Assembly (NCBI GenBank): GCA_965223985.1
Contig: OZ245030.1
Location: 3,286,001 to 3,350,000, forward strand
Reading direction: 5' to 3'
Length of the DNA stretch: 64,000 bases
DNA from: JAPPKS01 sp963667895
GTDB taxonomy: Bacteria > Poribacteria > WGA-4E > PCPOR2b
Under the pieces are notes generated by a model that saw only the letters and a program-made list of their open reading frames with translations, searched no databases and was not told where the DNA came from. Every line of letters begins with the position of its first letter. Position 1 is the stretch's first letter. The position numbers and the translations under genes were made by a program. Positions 8,690-18,327 of this stretch are shown here, one piece after another.

Positions 8690-9706
8690 GTGAAACAAGA
8701 TGCGTATTACCAATCGCGTTTCAAGTTTCACGCGCTCTCCAGCTTTTTCCTCACCATTAGTCTGGTATCTGCCACAAACAGTGCCGCAGATATCACATCT
8801 CCGCAGAACCAAGCCCCAATTGATTATGTTGTTGCTGTCGTGAATGATTGGGCAATCACGTTGAGTGCTCTGGAGAATGACCTAATCATTAGAGAGATGC
8901 GAGATTCATCAGACAACATAAATCGAGCTCGCTTGTTGAAAAATCTCATCGAACAGAAACTGTTGTTGCAGGAAGCAGAACGGTGGGGAATTCCGCTTGC
9001 ACGCTGGAAGGAAAAGGTCAATGCGGAAATTGAAGAGATTAAATCCAAATACCTCTCCGAGTCGCTGTTCATTGAGGAACTTAAGGAAAGCGGACTGGAA
9101 TATAAGGATTTGGAGCAGTGGATAAAGTCACGGTTAATCTTGAATGAGTTGATAGTCCGCCGATTCCATAGCAATATTGACATGGAGGTTATTGCGCAAG
9201 CGGCGAATCAATACTTCAAGCAGAACCAGTTCCTACAATTCCAATATATCATTGCACTCTCAAGGCCTGAAGATACGCTTAATCGACAAATCCAAACGAA
9301 GCAAACCGCGGAGAAGATTTATCTACGTTTACAGGCAGGGGAGAAGTTTGACGACATTCAACAGGCTTACAAATCCAATCCCAATCTCAAGGTGGAATAC
9401 GAACCCCAGATCATTACTGTTGACACACAGTTAGGACGAACAATTGCAAAATTAGGGAATAATGAACTAAGCCACCCCATTTTAACCCCTGAAGGCTACT
9501 TAATCTGCAGATTAATTGACCAGGAGTCGCCGCATTGGAAAACAGATGCAGCGGCAATCGAAGAGATAAAAAATACGATGATTCAGAGAGAAGAAAGGAC
9601 ACAAGTTGACGCGTGGCTAAAAGAGCAGTGGGAATTGGGGGATATTCGTATCTTGGATGCGGAACTGGCTCAACTACAGACAACAGATTCAGATCCGGAG
9701 CCTTAA
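8690..9706 (+). CDS. Periplasmic SurA-like chaperone / PpiC-type peptidyl-prolyl isomerase
   Basis: The protein probably helps fold exported or outer-membrane proteins. From the GTG at 8690 (AAGGAA ends 7 bases before) the first 35 residues form a signal peptide: a basic start, a hydrophobic core ALSSFFLTISLVSA and a cleavage-like NSAAD. The mature part opens with YVVAVVNDWAITLSALEND, the SurA N-terminal pattern, then helices to about residue 190. A parvulin-like region (QFQYIIALSRPEDT to TPEGYLICRLIDQES) follows, lacking clear active-site residues, so isomerase activity is uncertain. A longer start at ATG 8606 is possible but buries the signal peptide. The TTG at 8591 is less likely. Confidence 0.8.
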   Translation: MKQDAYYQSRFKFHALSSFFLTISLVSATNSAADITSPQNQAPIDYVVAVVNDWAITLSALENDLIIREMRDSSDNINRARLLKNLIEQKLLLQEAERWGIPLARWKEKVNAEIEEIKSKYLSESLFIEELKESGLEYKDLEQWIKSRLILNELIVRRFHSNIDMEVIAQAANQYFKQNQFLQFQYIIALSRPEDTLNRQIQTKQTAEKIYLRLQAGEKFDDIQQAYKSNPNLKVEYEPQIITVDTQLGRTIAKLGNNELSHPILTPEGYLICRLIDQESPHWKTDAAAIEEIKNTMIQREERTQVDAWLKEQWELGDIRILDAELAQLQTTDSDPEP

Positions 9707-9716
9707 ACTAGGGCAT

Positions 9717-9758
9717 CTGAGCCGTTGAATTCGATTGGAATTCTTGGCAGCGGCTCAG
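9717..9758 (+). other. Hairpin after the SurA-like gene
   Basis: CTGAGCCG (9717-9724) pairs with CGGCTCAG (9751-9758), with GAATTC repeated in the loop region. There is no T-run, so it may be a transcript-end stabiliser and not a classic terminator. Confidence 0.4.
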
Positions 9759-9825
9759 CGAAGAGAAGAATCAAAAACCTATGTAAGCGTCTATAAACCA
9801 ATTACGCGAAAGGAAAATCAAGAAC

Positions 9826-10257
9826 ATGGTTTTAACATCTTTGAACAAACATAGACACATCGGGCTCTTAATTCTCCGTATCGGACTTGGGTGCATGTTC
9901 CTCTTTCACGGCGCCCCCAAGCTGTTTGGCGGACCAGAGAAGTGGGAACAGATCGGCATGGCGATGCAAACCCTTGGCATAGGGTTTATACCAACGTTTT
10001 GGGGACTCATGGCTGCGATTTCCGAGTTCATTGGAGGCGTCTGCCTAATCCTCGGTCTATTTTTCAGACCGGCTTGCATCCTTTTAACGATAACAATGAT
10101 GGTTGCCGCTATCAGACACCTGAGCCTAGGCGACGGTTTGGCGGGCGCGTCGCACGCCATCGAAGTTGGTATCGTTTTTCTGAGTTTCATCCTGATTGGG
10201 GCAGGCAAATATAGCCTTGATGAAAAACTGACCCCGAATCAAGGCACGGATAACTAA
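9826..10257 (+). CDS. DoxX family membrane protein
   Basis: The 143 residues contain four predicted membrane helices. The start motif LLILRIGLGCMFLFHGAPKLFGG is the DoxX signature (RxxLGxxFxxHGxxKL). A second helix with EFIGGVCLILGLFFRPACI is also typical. DoxX proteins have been linked to sulfur-compound oxidation and to redox complexes with superoxide dismutase in some bacteria, but the activity of this member is unknown. AAAGGAAAA lies 10 bases upstream of the ATG. The gene stands alone, with a convergent HEAT-repeat gene downstream. Confidence 0.88.
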   Translation: MVLTSLNKHRHIGLLILRIGLGCMFLFHGAPKLFGGPEKWEQIGMAMQTLGIGFIPTFWGLMAAISEFIGGVCLILGLFFRPACILLTITMMVAAIRHLSLGDGLAGASHAIEVGIVFLSFILIGAGKYSLDEKLTPNQGTDN

Positions 10258-10382
10258 TTCGTCGCTCACTTATCAGAGTGATAGAAAACAAAAACATGGT
10301 TCCCCATTAACTGACCATTACAAGTTGTGAGTTTATCCTCCCAAGTCTGAATACATCGTCCATCGTTTCAACGAAGACAGCG

Positions 10383-12329
10383 TCACCGGTTCCGGCGGCG
10401 TTCACGTCTGATAAGCTCTCGATTTATTGTGTCTAAAGGTTTAGAACTAGTAGAGGGACGCGCATACATACCATATGTGTAATTTTTAACCACATCCACT
10501 AATACCCTGCCATTAAAGTATATTGCCTTAGGCAGCAGCGCCAGCAGGTCGCTGTTGTGCTTATCCAATGACAATAACGCTTCTACACAATAACTAATTA
10601 TGTTGCTGCCTTTCACATCATCGCCATAATATAGTATATCTATCCGGGGATACCTCTTTAACGATTCAATGACCGAGCCCTCAACAGGGCCTATGGCATC
10701 TAGACTCACGCGCAGCTTCTCTAACAACCCTTCAATTACAAACGGTTCCGAATAACCTGAACGTCCCAGCAACTCAACGCAACTTAGGACGTACTTCGCA
10801 TCCTTCAATCCTTGTCGAACTAGAATCTCAATCGCTTCTTGATCCACTTGACCGCTCTTGAGTAGCGCCATCGCCAAATACAACCGTATCTGAGGGTTGG
10901 ACATCTCTCGAAACGCCTCACTCAACTTTCGGCTGGCGTGGGCATTTTCCCCTGCATACTCTCCCCAAAGGCCAATGACAAGCAAGCGGAGTTTTTCATC
11001 CGACAAGAGATGTATCATGACATCATGTAGCAGGTCGTCCCAATAATCGAACAACAATAGACTTTGTACAGCATGAAATCGAGCCCAATAGCTCTCATCG
11101 GGGTTCTCTATTGTGTGTAATAAAACGGCTTCGATGCTCTCATTGAACTGAAGATAGATCGCTTGTCCCAGGCCGCTAATGGCAGCGATTTTTACCCGTT
11201 CGTCCTTTTGTCGGACCGATGTCTCTCTATCCACCATCGCGTCGGTGAAGATTCGCCAAGCGGAGGAATCGCCCTCCTTCAGGTTTGCCAATGACAACAG
11301 CGCTGAAGCGCGCACTTCAGGCGCGTCATGTTGTGCGGCTTCCACAAGTGCATTCCAAACTTTCCGCTGCATCTTCGGAAAAAACTCGCGCCGCTCGAGT
11401 CCTTGAACGGGTGAAAAACTTGGGTGTCCCGTGAGCGCTTTAGCGGCTGCGGCTCGCGCCTTGACGCTGCTATCGTTGCGTAACGTATCCAGCAACGCCA
11501 TGGCGGCGTCACTATTTTTCCGAGAGTGCCGCTCCAGAGCCAGAGCGCCCGTCTTGCGAAGTTCGTAATCCTCATCGTGCAGCCATTTGATTAACGGGCT
11601 AGTAGTACGTCCCCTCCAAATATGGCTGACGGCATTAACTAGCGAATGAGACGGTTGTGGCGCCCTCGCCATTTCTTCAAGCTGGGTTCTAACTGCCGGG
11701 TGGAGTTTGTGATAGACCATGCGCTCTTTATCCGAAAGTCGGGTTGACATGTACATCGCGTCTAGCGCGTAATCCTGATACTTGCGGTCAGGGTGTTGAA
11801 GCATTTCAAGGTAGTATTTCCAAATTTTGTCTGTGTGTTTGTCGAGTTTTACCCATTGCAGCAAGGCGACGGCTGCGAAGCGACGTAAGTCGGGGTCTCG
11901 CTCGGTTGCGACGACTTCCTGAACCGCACGCACCGTCCCGCGGCTTACGCCGCCTTTTCCGCCGCGAAAGGCTTTCATGACAATTAGCGCAGTCCATCTG
12001 ACCTCTTTGTCCTTGTCACGCCGCAGCGCATCGACTATTGACCAGAACACCTTATTTGTCTCGTCTAAGTCGTAAAGTCTTCCCAAAGCTAAGATGGCGC
12101 GGCTACGGATTGCTGGATCTTCGTGCCATGTGTCTTTGACAATTTTCGATCTAATAGTAGCTACGGCTTTTTGGCCCCGTCCGTTTCTAATAATGGGAGA
12201 CCGACGAACGCGCCATCCATCTGTCTGCCCATCGGCATAGGTGCTGAATACAATCAACATCAGTGTCAACGAGAGTAGCCAGCGCCAACCATTAGAATGA
12301 ACCGCAAAACAACCCTTTATGTTCATCAT
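10383..12329 (-). CDS. Exported HEAT-repeat protein
   Basis: Function not recognised beyond a repeat scaffold. The chosen start is the double ATG at 12329, preceded by AGGAAAGG, which gives a signal peptide (a short basic start then WLLSLTLMLIVFSTYADG) at the N-terminus; the upstream ATG at 12368 adds 13 residues without a better ribosome site. The 648 residues contain many HEAT/PBS-like units, for instance IRSRAILALGRLYD, VRWTALIVMKAFRG, LRRFAAVALLQWV and VRASALLSLANL. Such alpha solenoids bind other proteins. The C-terminal 150 residues are less repetitive and end in an arginine-rich tail. It lies outside the cytoplasm by inference. It has no obvious operon partner; repeat-filled spacer lies upstream. 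Confidence 0.8.
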   Translation of the reverse strand: MMNIKGCFAVHSNGWRWLLSLTLMLIVFSTYADGQTDGWRVRRSPIIRNGRGQKAVATIRSKIVKDTWHEDPAIRSRAILALGRLYDLDETNKVFWSIVDALRRDKDKEVRWTALIVMKAFRGGKGGVSRGTVRAVQEVVATERDPDLRRFAAVALLQWVKLDKHTDKIWKYYLEMLQHPDRKYQDYALDAMYMSTRLSDKERMVYHKLHPAVRTQLEEMARAPQPSHSLVNAVSHIWRGRTTSPLIKWLHDEDYELRKTGALALERHSRKNSDAAMALLDTLRNDSSVKARAAAAKALTGHPSFSPVQGLERREFFPKMQRKVWNALVEAAQHDAPEVRASALLSLANLKEGDSSAWRIFTDAMVDRETSVRQKDERVKIAAISGLGQAIYLQFNESIEAVLLHTIENPDESYWARFHAVQSLLLFDYWDDLLHDVMIHLLSDEKLRLLVIGLWGEYAGENAHASRKLSEAFREMSNPQIRLYLAMALLKSGQVDQEAIEILVRQGLKDAKYVLSCVELLGRSGYSEPFVIEGLLEKLRVSLDAIGPVEGSVIESLKRYPRIDILYYGDDVKGSNIISYCVEALLSLDKHNSDLLALLPKAIYFNGRVLVDVVKNYTYGMYARPSTSSKPLDTINRELIRRERRRNR

Positions 12330-12479
12330 TATCGCATCATCCTTTCCTAATTTATACGTGAAATACACACCAGAGGCGACCTAAATCCACCAAATCCCGC
12401 CGGGATAGTTCTAAAGTATAAGCAAAATATAGGAAGTTCCCTTTACCTTCAATTTTATCAATAAAACCTGTAACACTAG

Positions 12480-12660
12480 CTCGGCTTCTTCAACATAGGT
12501 AGGCTGAGCAAATTATATGCCATAACGAATTATCCCGACACTTCCCCACAATGTTAGAGAAAATAAAGGGATATCTGGCTATTCGTCAGACTCCTATCAA
12601 GGGCGTCTGTAGCGATTTTACTACATCGTGATACTAAATTGATACAGGATTCAAGTCCAG
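12480..12660 (-). mobile_element. Degenerate IS3-family transposase fragment
   Basis: Read on the minus strand, about 12600-12655 aligns with the OrfB start of the IS copy at 52.4 kb and, more fully, with the fragment at 18.09-18.25 kb. Shared pieces include TATGCCATAACGAAT near 12516 and 18110 and the run GTAGTAAAATCGC. No reading frame survives. It is an old, non-functional remnant. Confidence 0.6.
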
Positions 12661-12674
12661 CAGTTCTTGTAGTT

Positions 12675-13093
12675 CTTGTAGGTTGGGTAGAGCGATCAAC
12701 TGAGCGAATGCGATAGAGTTCCCAAGGCGATAGTCTTCACCGACACCAAAACTAGCGAAGACTATTGGAAAACTATCGCCCTCCCTGTTCGGTCGCTTGA
12801 TCGCTGGGTATCACCATTAGTTCTTGTAGGTTGGGTTAAGCGGGTTACATCCAATTCATTCCTATGGAGAATTTTCGTTCCAAAATCCAAACGACGTTTT
12901 ATGCAACATGCGCGTAGCGTAACCCAACGCTTTTCGTAGCACCGTACCGGCACGGCGTAACGATGCACGTCCCAATTCCCAAAAAACGTTGGGTTACGCT
13001 ATCTAGTACAAATTTCCTAACACAATCAAAACATGAAACGCACCCGGAATACTTACTCTTTTCCTTCAACACCGCTCAACCCAACCTACAAAA
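12675..13093. repeat. Composite dispersed repeat (GTAGGTTGGGT family) between HEAT and DUF805 genes
   Basis: Two left ends with CTTGTAGGTTGGGT occur at 12675 and 12823, and the inverted right end (CAACCCAACCTACAAAA) lies at 13077-13093. An internal inverted pair, 12914-12934 and 12981-13000, surrounds the core AACCCAACG/CGTTGGGTT. Bases 12692-12734 hold the GATCAACTGAGCGAAT plus GCGATAGAGTTCCC module also seen at 17939. No protein is encoded. Structure suggests a non-autonomous mobile repeat with nested palindromes. Confidence 0.75.
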
Positions 13094-13142
13094 TCTTCAC
13101 TGCACCGACGACACCGACAACGATTAAGGAGAGGTGATTACT

Positions 13143-13610
13143 ATGGCGATCAAAACAGGTTATTTGTATGAAACACCAGATACGTTTATTCATTCGTGTT
13201 TTTCGTTTAAAGGCAGACTCAATAGAGCACGTTTTTGGATCTATGGGTTGTTTTCCACAATTAGTATGTTAGGTATAGGACTGTTAAGTTTTTTAGGGGG
13301 TGCGTTCTTTAGATTAATCTTTGGACTATTCCTTGATGACAATGCAGCAGAAGGAATTGGAGTTGGAATTGGCCTGACTTGCTTCGTTATAGGGTCGAAC
13401 TGGATACAGTTAGCAGTGGTTATTAAACGCTTGCACGATATGGATTATACTTGGGCACCTGTCTTGATTTATTTAATTCCCATTCTCGGTTGGATTATAT
13501 TAACAATTGCACTTGGATTTTGTAAAGGGACCGATGGCCCAAACCAGTTTGGAAAAGATCGCTTGAAATTGTATAGTGAGCAAGACAATTTCATGATAGA
13601 ATATTCCTAG
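13143..13610 (+). CDS. DUF805 family inner-membrane protein
   Basis: The 155-residue protein has the DUF805 start SFKGRLNRARFWIYGLF, three to four membrane helices, the conserved VVIKRLHDMDYT segment and the C-terminal CKGTDGPNQFGKDRL. Its family role is unknown. The ATG at 13143 is preceded by AAGGAGAGG; GTG at 13134 would overlap that site. The gene is enclosed by two repeat elements, 12675-13093 and 13611-13960, the second beginning directly after the stop codon, so it may have moved with them or merely sits in an insertion-tolerant place. Confidence 0.85.
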   Translation: MAIKTGYLYETPDTFIHSCFSFKGRLNRARFWIYGLFSTISMLGIGLLSFLGGAFFRLIFGLFLDDNAAEGIGVGIGLTCFVIGSNWIQLAVVIKRLHDMDYTWAPVLIYLIPILGWIILTIALGFCKGTDGPNQFGKDRLKLYSEQDNFMIEYS

Positions 13611-13960
13611 TTTTGTAGGTTGGGTAGAGCGGGTATGGTAAACAGATGCAGTAATTTGCAGGCGGTTCGTATGTTGAGGTTGTTTGGTAAATGTTTATGG
13701 TGTAGCGAAACCCAACGTTTTTGAAACCTCTGGATTGCCGATTGTCAGACGCCAGCACCGGGACGATCAGAACAAGAAAAAACGATGGGTATGTTGGGAA
13801 ATCGGGGCGGAGCATTGAATACGGAATTTGTTTGGAATGCCGGAGGTATTAAAAGCGTTGGGTTTCGCTGCGTCCGACGTGTTTCTCGCACAATTAACGT
13901 ACAAAGCGATTGGTTATAATGGAGGCGTTTCGATGAACCCGCGCTACCCAACCTACAAAA
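13611..13960. repeat. 350-bp MITE-like element with nested inverted repeats
   Basis: Terminal inverted repeats of 23 bases lie at 13611-13633 and 13938-13960 and match at 22 positions. A second inverted pair inside, 13704-13722 and 13851-13869, matches at 18 of 19. The core is TTTTGTAGGTTGGGTAGAGC. It encodes no protein and lies exactly between the DUF805 stop and the restriction enzyme stop. Related ends occur at 12675, 12823, 17923 and 53290. Confidence 0.85.
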
Positions 13961-13986
13961 GCCTTGTCCTTTCGCTCCGGTGAGTT

Positions 13987-16900
13987 TTAATCAAACGACC
14001 CCTCCACAACGGCAATCTCCTCATCCGTCAAGCTATAGAGTTGATAAACCACCTGATCAATCAGCGCGTCGGTACTCTGAATGCGGGTGAGCAAGGGGTT
14101 GATTTTGGCGCAGCTAGCTGTGAGCTCGCGCCGTAGCGATTCTTGGAAACTTCGGCTTGATAAATCCACGGCGATGCACCGACGGTTTTTCCTGAGGACA
14201 TCCACTAGACGATCGAACGACAGATCGAAATAACCCCGAATCGCTGTCTTGTTCTTGAGTGCCTCAATTTCCACCCCGATTTCCTGTTCAAGCCAGTGCA
14301 GAAATCCGCGAATCTCCTCACCTTTGGCTTTGTTCATCTCAAGCATCTGCGCCGCGAGGAAGCCGAGTAGGTCGTGGACGATATCGGAACGCTCTGGATC
14401 GGCGGCGAGGTGGTGCTTTACGAAGCCAAGCACGCAATCTGTGCTCCCTTTGTCGAGGCAGAATTGGTGGAGCGTTTTGGCTTTTTCGAGTTGCCGGCTG
14501 CGTTCTTCTGCTAGGGTAGTGAAGTTGATGCGTCGGATCGGAAATTCTCGCACCGTTGCTATATCAAGCTGAGGAAAATCATCCCGCTTGGCAACTTCGG
14601 AAAACCAAATGAAAATCTGTGAAAACAACCTTGAGTTTATGAGTGTCAGTAAATAGAACAAGGAGATTGAAGGATCTTTGCCAATTGCAAGTATGTACGA
14701 TTTGTTAATAGCAAAATCTGTATCAATATAGGTGGCATGTATCCGATGCTGACGACTGATGATTCGACGGATAATCAGTCTCTCCCCAACGAAGAAATCA
14801 TCCGAAGGACATTCTGTCAAGTCAACCATGCTCACCCGTCCTATTGTTTCTGGCTTGAGATTGTATCGGCCAACAGTTCCCCAGAATCCTGTTATAGCTG
14901 TTTGACTTCCTTCCGCTGCACCGGAAAACGGTGTCATGCCACGAGCGACTTCCAGAAACATCTCCGCTTCTGTACCGAATTGTTTAACTTTGTTGTGTAT
15001 AGAAATAACAAATGGAGAAAGTAACGTCAGGAAGCGATGATGCGAATCCTCTTGCCATATAGCGGAGTCAACCTCATTATAATCTTGAGTTTTTGATGCC
15101 AATGCTTCCGCTGATTCGCGTACTCCATAGCGTTTGATTTGTACCCGACCTGATGCAGCACTAGATTTTTGAGCAATAAAAACAATTGTGTCAATGTAAG
15201 CATCGGGAAATACGTCATATGGTAAGTGAACTATATATTCGATTGCACACACTGAATGAAACCAGTCACGTAAGCTACGGTACGTTCTTGCGGTCAACCA
15301 ACCGCTTGGCACGATAAACCCCATCCGTCCCTGATGTGCTAGTTCCAAAAGGCCTCTTTCAGTAAAGACAACAAATGAATCTGACACTTTATCCACTACC
15401 GGCAAGTTAATCTTTAAAAATCTCTTATCCAATTCATCAAAATTCGCCCCATACGGTGGATTCCCAATCACCGCATCAAATCCCGGATTATCTTTCTCCC
15501 GTCCGTACTTATCACGAAACACTTCGGGGAACTCAATCTCCCAATGGAAGAACCGCTTCTCTGTTTCTATCTCCTGCGACCGTTGATAGGCTGGCATCGC
15601 CTCAAGTTCCGCCATTTTCTTGTCACGCAGCGCATCAAGTGCGGCGTGATATTCCGTGCGAGAAACACGATTTCCGAAATAGAAGCTCGTCCAGAGATTC
15701 GCTAGCCCTTTGTGAAAACGGAGCATCGTTTGGGCGATGTCCAATTGGTGTTCCTTCGCGTGGATATGGTCGGCGGTGCGGCTCTCCATCTCTTCGATCA
15801 GCAGGTAGTGCCCGATGGCGGTTGCCACTGTGTCGGTGAAAGGGAAAGCCATCGAAAATTCTTCCGTCTGGGGTTCGTCTGTTTTGCGGCGGTTTTTCTT
15901 CAGTTGCGGTAGGTTCGAGAGATTCGCAATCTTCGCCCCGATTAGCGAGTTCCCGCAGCGGATGTGATGGTCGAGGAACGAAAGCGGTTCTCCCTTCGCA
16001 ACTGTATGCAGCCAAAGAGAGAGCTTCGCCAATTCCACCGCCATTGGGTTGAGGTCAACGCCGTAAACGCACGACTCCACGACGCGCCGCCGCCAGTAGG
16101 CGAGCTCCGTCTCTTCGCTCGCCGTTTCGGTCATGAAGGACGCATCCGGGTGTGTGATTAGTTCTTCGGCGAGATAATCGACAACGCCGACGAGAAAATG
16201 ACCGCTCCCGGTGGCAGGATCGAGGATTTTAAGCGATAGAATCTCCTCAACGGTTTTGCCCTCACAGAGCGGTTCGAGGGTGTTTTCGACGATGTAGCGG
16301 ACAATGTAATCGGGGGTGTAGTAACTACCGGTCGCCTTCCGATCGCCCTTGTCGGTCAGGAGATAGATTTCTCCCTCCCGATAGGCGGCCTCCTGATTGG
16401 GAGAGGATTTTGGCGTGACCGTCTCGCCTCTTTTTTTTGAAACGACGACCAAATCTTGGTCGGCAATTTGGGGTTGAAATTCCAGCAAGCCTTCGTAGAT
16501 ATTTCCGAGATGGCGCACATCAAGATCCCGGTAGGCGATGCGTTCGCCTTTTTCGGTCCGTGTTAGGAGTTCGATAACCTGTGCTAGCGCATCGTCGCCA
16601 ATCACGTAATTTTCAAGGAACGGATGCTGTTGCGGATTGAAAAGCCCGCCGTTATACTGCGGGATGTGGTCTTCCCAACCGTCGTTGACGAGCGTAGATA
16701 ACTGCTGCAGCCCTGTCCAATAGAGGCTGGCGCCCGGCGCGAAGGCGATACCGCCTTCCAGTTTTTCGTGAATGTCGGTTGCCAAATGGTCGAGGCTATA
16801 CTGCATCGCGTAATCGCGATTGTTTAAGGGCAGCAAGCCACGGCTTTCAGCGTAGAGGATAAACAGGAGACGGTAGAGCAGGATTAGGCAGTTGGTGTGA

Positions 16901-17742
16901 ATCTCATGTAACGGCGGATTGGCTTTGTCGAAACTGTTTCGCGGAAAATCGTGAAAACCGCCGATGAGCAGGCGCAAAGCATCGTAGATGCGGTTTTTCA
17001 AATCATCAGAAACGTTGACGGTGTATTCCCGGCTCTCCCCCAATACGCGGTCGAGAAAAGATGTCCCGCTCGCATCGGGGGTGAATGCGTCACGCCGAAA
17101 GAGGCAGTAGAAATAACGGAAGGTATCTAGGTCTCTGTTTCCACTGAGAAGTGTGGCGAGGTTTACCTCATAAAAGCTGTCGAGCCGATAACTGGTCTGA
17201 CGCTGGTAGAGCCGCCACTGCCTACCGTTGGTTAAAATACCCCACTCTTTATCTGCGCCTCGCAGATAGAAATCGATCTGGTAGTTCGGATTCTGATTGT
17301 TAAACGGGTCGCTAGTGCCCTGCGCCTTCCGATCCAGGTTGCGTGACCACGCCTTGGCGTCGCCGACGGCTAGGGCAGTTTTGAAAAACTGGTTTGTGTT
17401 GACCTGAGGTTTTGCCGTATTGTGGGCGTCAGTCGACTCGAAGAAGGCATAATCGGGTCTTTTGGTTCCCAATGACGTTTGAAGTGCCGGCTGCACCTCG
17501 AAAACGTGCCCTAACTGTTCAAGCAGCGGTTGGATGAGTTCGCGTTCAGTTTGTGCCTCGTTGAGGTGTACTGCGTTGGGGGCGACGGCGTCGAAGAGAT
17601 TTTTAATTTCGGCATAATCCGATTCAATGTCGGGTGTATTCGCCCATTGTGGTTGTTCAACGATTAGGGAATCGAGATAGTAGTCCGAAAAGAGCGATTG
17701 ATTTTTTACGGCGTCGGGTAGGTTTTTGGTGTTGATAGACAT
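13987..17742 (-). CDS. Type IIG-like (Eco57I family) restriction-modification enzyme
   Basis: A single chain that should both cut and methylate DNA. With the ATG at 17742 it has about 1251 residues. The N-terminal nuclease part has a PD-(D/E)XK pattern: Asp97 in KRPDYAFF, then Asp128 and Lys130 in VGDAKAW. The adenine methylase part carries SYYTPDYIVRYIVENTLEPL, motif I DPATGSGHFLVGV and motif IV AVIGNPPYGANF. The last 400 residues are a target-recognition and TaqI-like C-terminal region. A GTG at 17829 would add 29 residues; the ATG is preferred because family proteins begin near LPDAVKNQSLFSDYYL. No specificity or partner gene is present. Repeats flank both sides, suggesting horizontal arrival. 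BREX PglX is an alternative, but the nuclease half argues against it. Confidence 0.85.
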   Translation of the reverse strand: MSINTKNLPDAVKNQSLFSDYYLDSLIVEQPQWANTPDIESDYAEIKNLFDAVAPNAVHLNEAQTERELIQPLLEQLGHVFEVQPALQTSLGTKRPDYAFFESTDAHNTAKPQVNTNQFFKTALAVGDAKAWSRNLDRKAQGTSDPFNNQNPNYQIDFYLRGADKEWGILTNGRQWRLYQRQTSYRLDSFYEVNLATLLSGNRDLDTFRYFYCLFRRDAFTPDASGTSFLDRVLGESREYTVNVSDDLKNRIYDALRLLIGGFHDFPRNSFDKANPPLHEIHTNCLILLYRLLFILYAESRGLLPLNNRDYAMQYSLDHLATDIHEKLEGGIAFAPGASLYWTGLQQLSTLVNDGWEDHIPQYNGGLFNPQQHPFLENYVIGDDALAQVIELLTRTEKGERIAYRDLDVRHLGNIYEGLLEFQPQIADQDLVVVSKKRGETVTPKSSPNQEAAYREGEIYLLTDKGDRKATGSYYTPDYIVRYIVENTLEPLCEGKTVEEILSLKILDPATGSGHFLVGVVDYLAEELITHPDASFMTETASEETELAYWRRRVVESCVYGVDLNPMAVELAKLSLWLHTVAKGEPLSFLDHHIRCGNSLIGAKIANLSNLPQLKKNRRKTDEPQTEEFSMAFPFTDTVATAIGHYLLIEEMESRTADHIHAKEHQLDIAQTMLRFHKGLANLWTSFYFGNRVSRTEYHAALDALRDKKMAELEAMPAYQRSQEIETEKRFFHWEIEFPEVFRDKYGREKDNPGFDAVIGNPPYGANFDELDKRFLKINLPVVDKVSDSFVVFTERGLLELAHQGRMGFIVPSGWLTARTYRSLRDWFHSVCAIEYIVHLPYDVFPDAYIDTIVFIAQKSSAASGRVQIKRYGVRESAEALASKTQDYNEVDSAIWQEDSHHRFLTLLSPFVISIHNKVKQFGTEAEMFLEVARGMTPFSGAAEGSQTAITGFWGTVGRYNLKPETIGRVSMVDLTECPSDDFFVGERLIIRRIISRQHRIHATYIDTDFAINKSYILAIGKDPSISLFYLLTLINSRLFSQIFIWFSEVAKRDDFPQLDIATVREFPIRRINFTTLAEERSRQLEKAKTLHQFCLDKGSTDCVLGFVKHHLAADPERSDIVHDLLGFLAAQMLEMNKAKGEEIRGFLHWLEQEIGVEIEALKNKTAIRGYFDLSFDRLVDVLRKNRRCIAVDLSSRSFQESLRRELTASCAKINPLLTRIQSTDALIDQVVYQLYSLTDEEIAVVEGSFD

Positions 17743-17922
17743 CGGAGCGTCCGCTCTTGTTATACGTTTTTCGCCCCATAGGGACTTCGCGTTGGTTTCG
17801 TCGACCTTGCAATACACCTCTCGCACCACGAAAGGGTGGTTAACTTGCGTTATTTTATCAAAAACTCAAGCCGACTTCCATGCAAAAACGTCCCGTTTGC
17901 CAAAAACCGCTTGTTCAGTCGA

Positions 17923-18030
17923 TTGTAGGTTGGGTTGAGCGATCAACTGAGCGAATAGATCAAATGAGTGATTAGCGAATGCGATAGAGTTCCCAAGGCG
18001 ATAGTTTTCCAGTCTTCACCAGTTTTGGGG
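17923..18030. repeat. Dispersed repeat copy upstream of the restriction enzyme
   Basis: It begins TTGTAGGTTGGGTTGAGC at 17923, then GATCAACTGAGCGAAT at 17941, and ends with GCGATAGAGTTCCCAAGGCG (17981-18000). Compared with the copy at 12692-12734 it carries an extra block of about 24 bases (17957-17980) that looks like a second, altered version of the GATCAACTGAGCGAAT module, so the number of modules varies between copies. Confidence 0.75.
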
Positions 18031-18079
18031 GTTGACACCACTTTTTTTATCGGATTGAATGGTGGTGTGTAATTCTTAG

Positions 18080-18255
18080 TAGCAGTGACTATAGTATAAC
18101 AAATGATATGCCATAACGAATGATACCTACACTTAACCCTCATTGCAAAAGAAAACTGAACGAATAACTGCTCATCTATCAGACGCATATAGAGGGTCTC
18201 TGTGGCGATTTTGCTACAGGGCGATACTAGTTTGATACGCGAGCCAACTCCAACA
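18080..18255 (-). mobile_element. Degenerate IS3-family OrfB fragment
   Basis: Read on the minus strand, this stretch gives ETLYMRLIDEQ, matching LLYMRLIDEQ in the transposase at 52.4 kb, with the same nucleotides CTATATGCGTCTGATAGA. The homology starts at the OrfB N-terminus and fades after about 50 residues. It parallels the fragment at 12480-12660, so both sit beside a GTAGGTTGGGT repeat. Confidence 0.7.
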
Positions 18256-18327
18256 GTTGACATTGTCCTTAGACGGATGGTGAACGACGCCCTTATTCAA
18301 CAAGCACAAGCTGCTGACGGAGAGGTG

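Noticed and set aside
12660..13100. CRISPR array
   Set aside because: Repeats here are inverted and unevenly spaced, without regular unique spacers or cas genes.
13987..17742. BREX PglX methyltransferase
   Set aside because: The N-terminal nuclease motif and the absence of any other brx or pgl gene favour a stand-alone type IIG enzyme.
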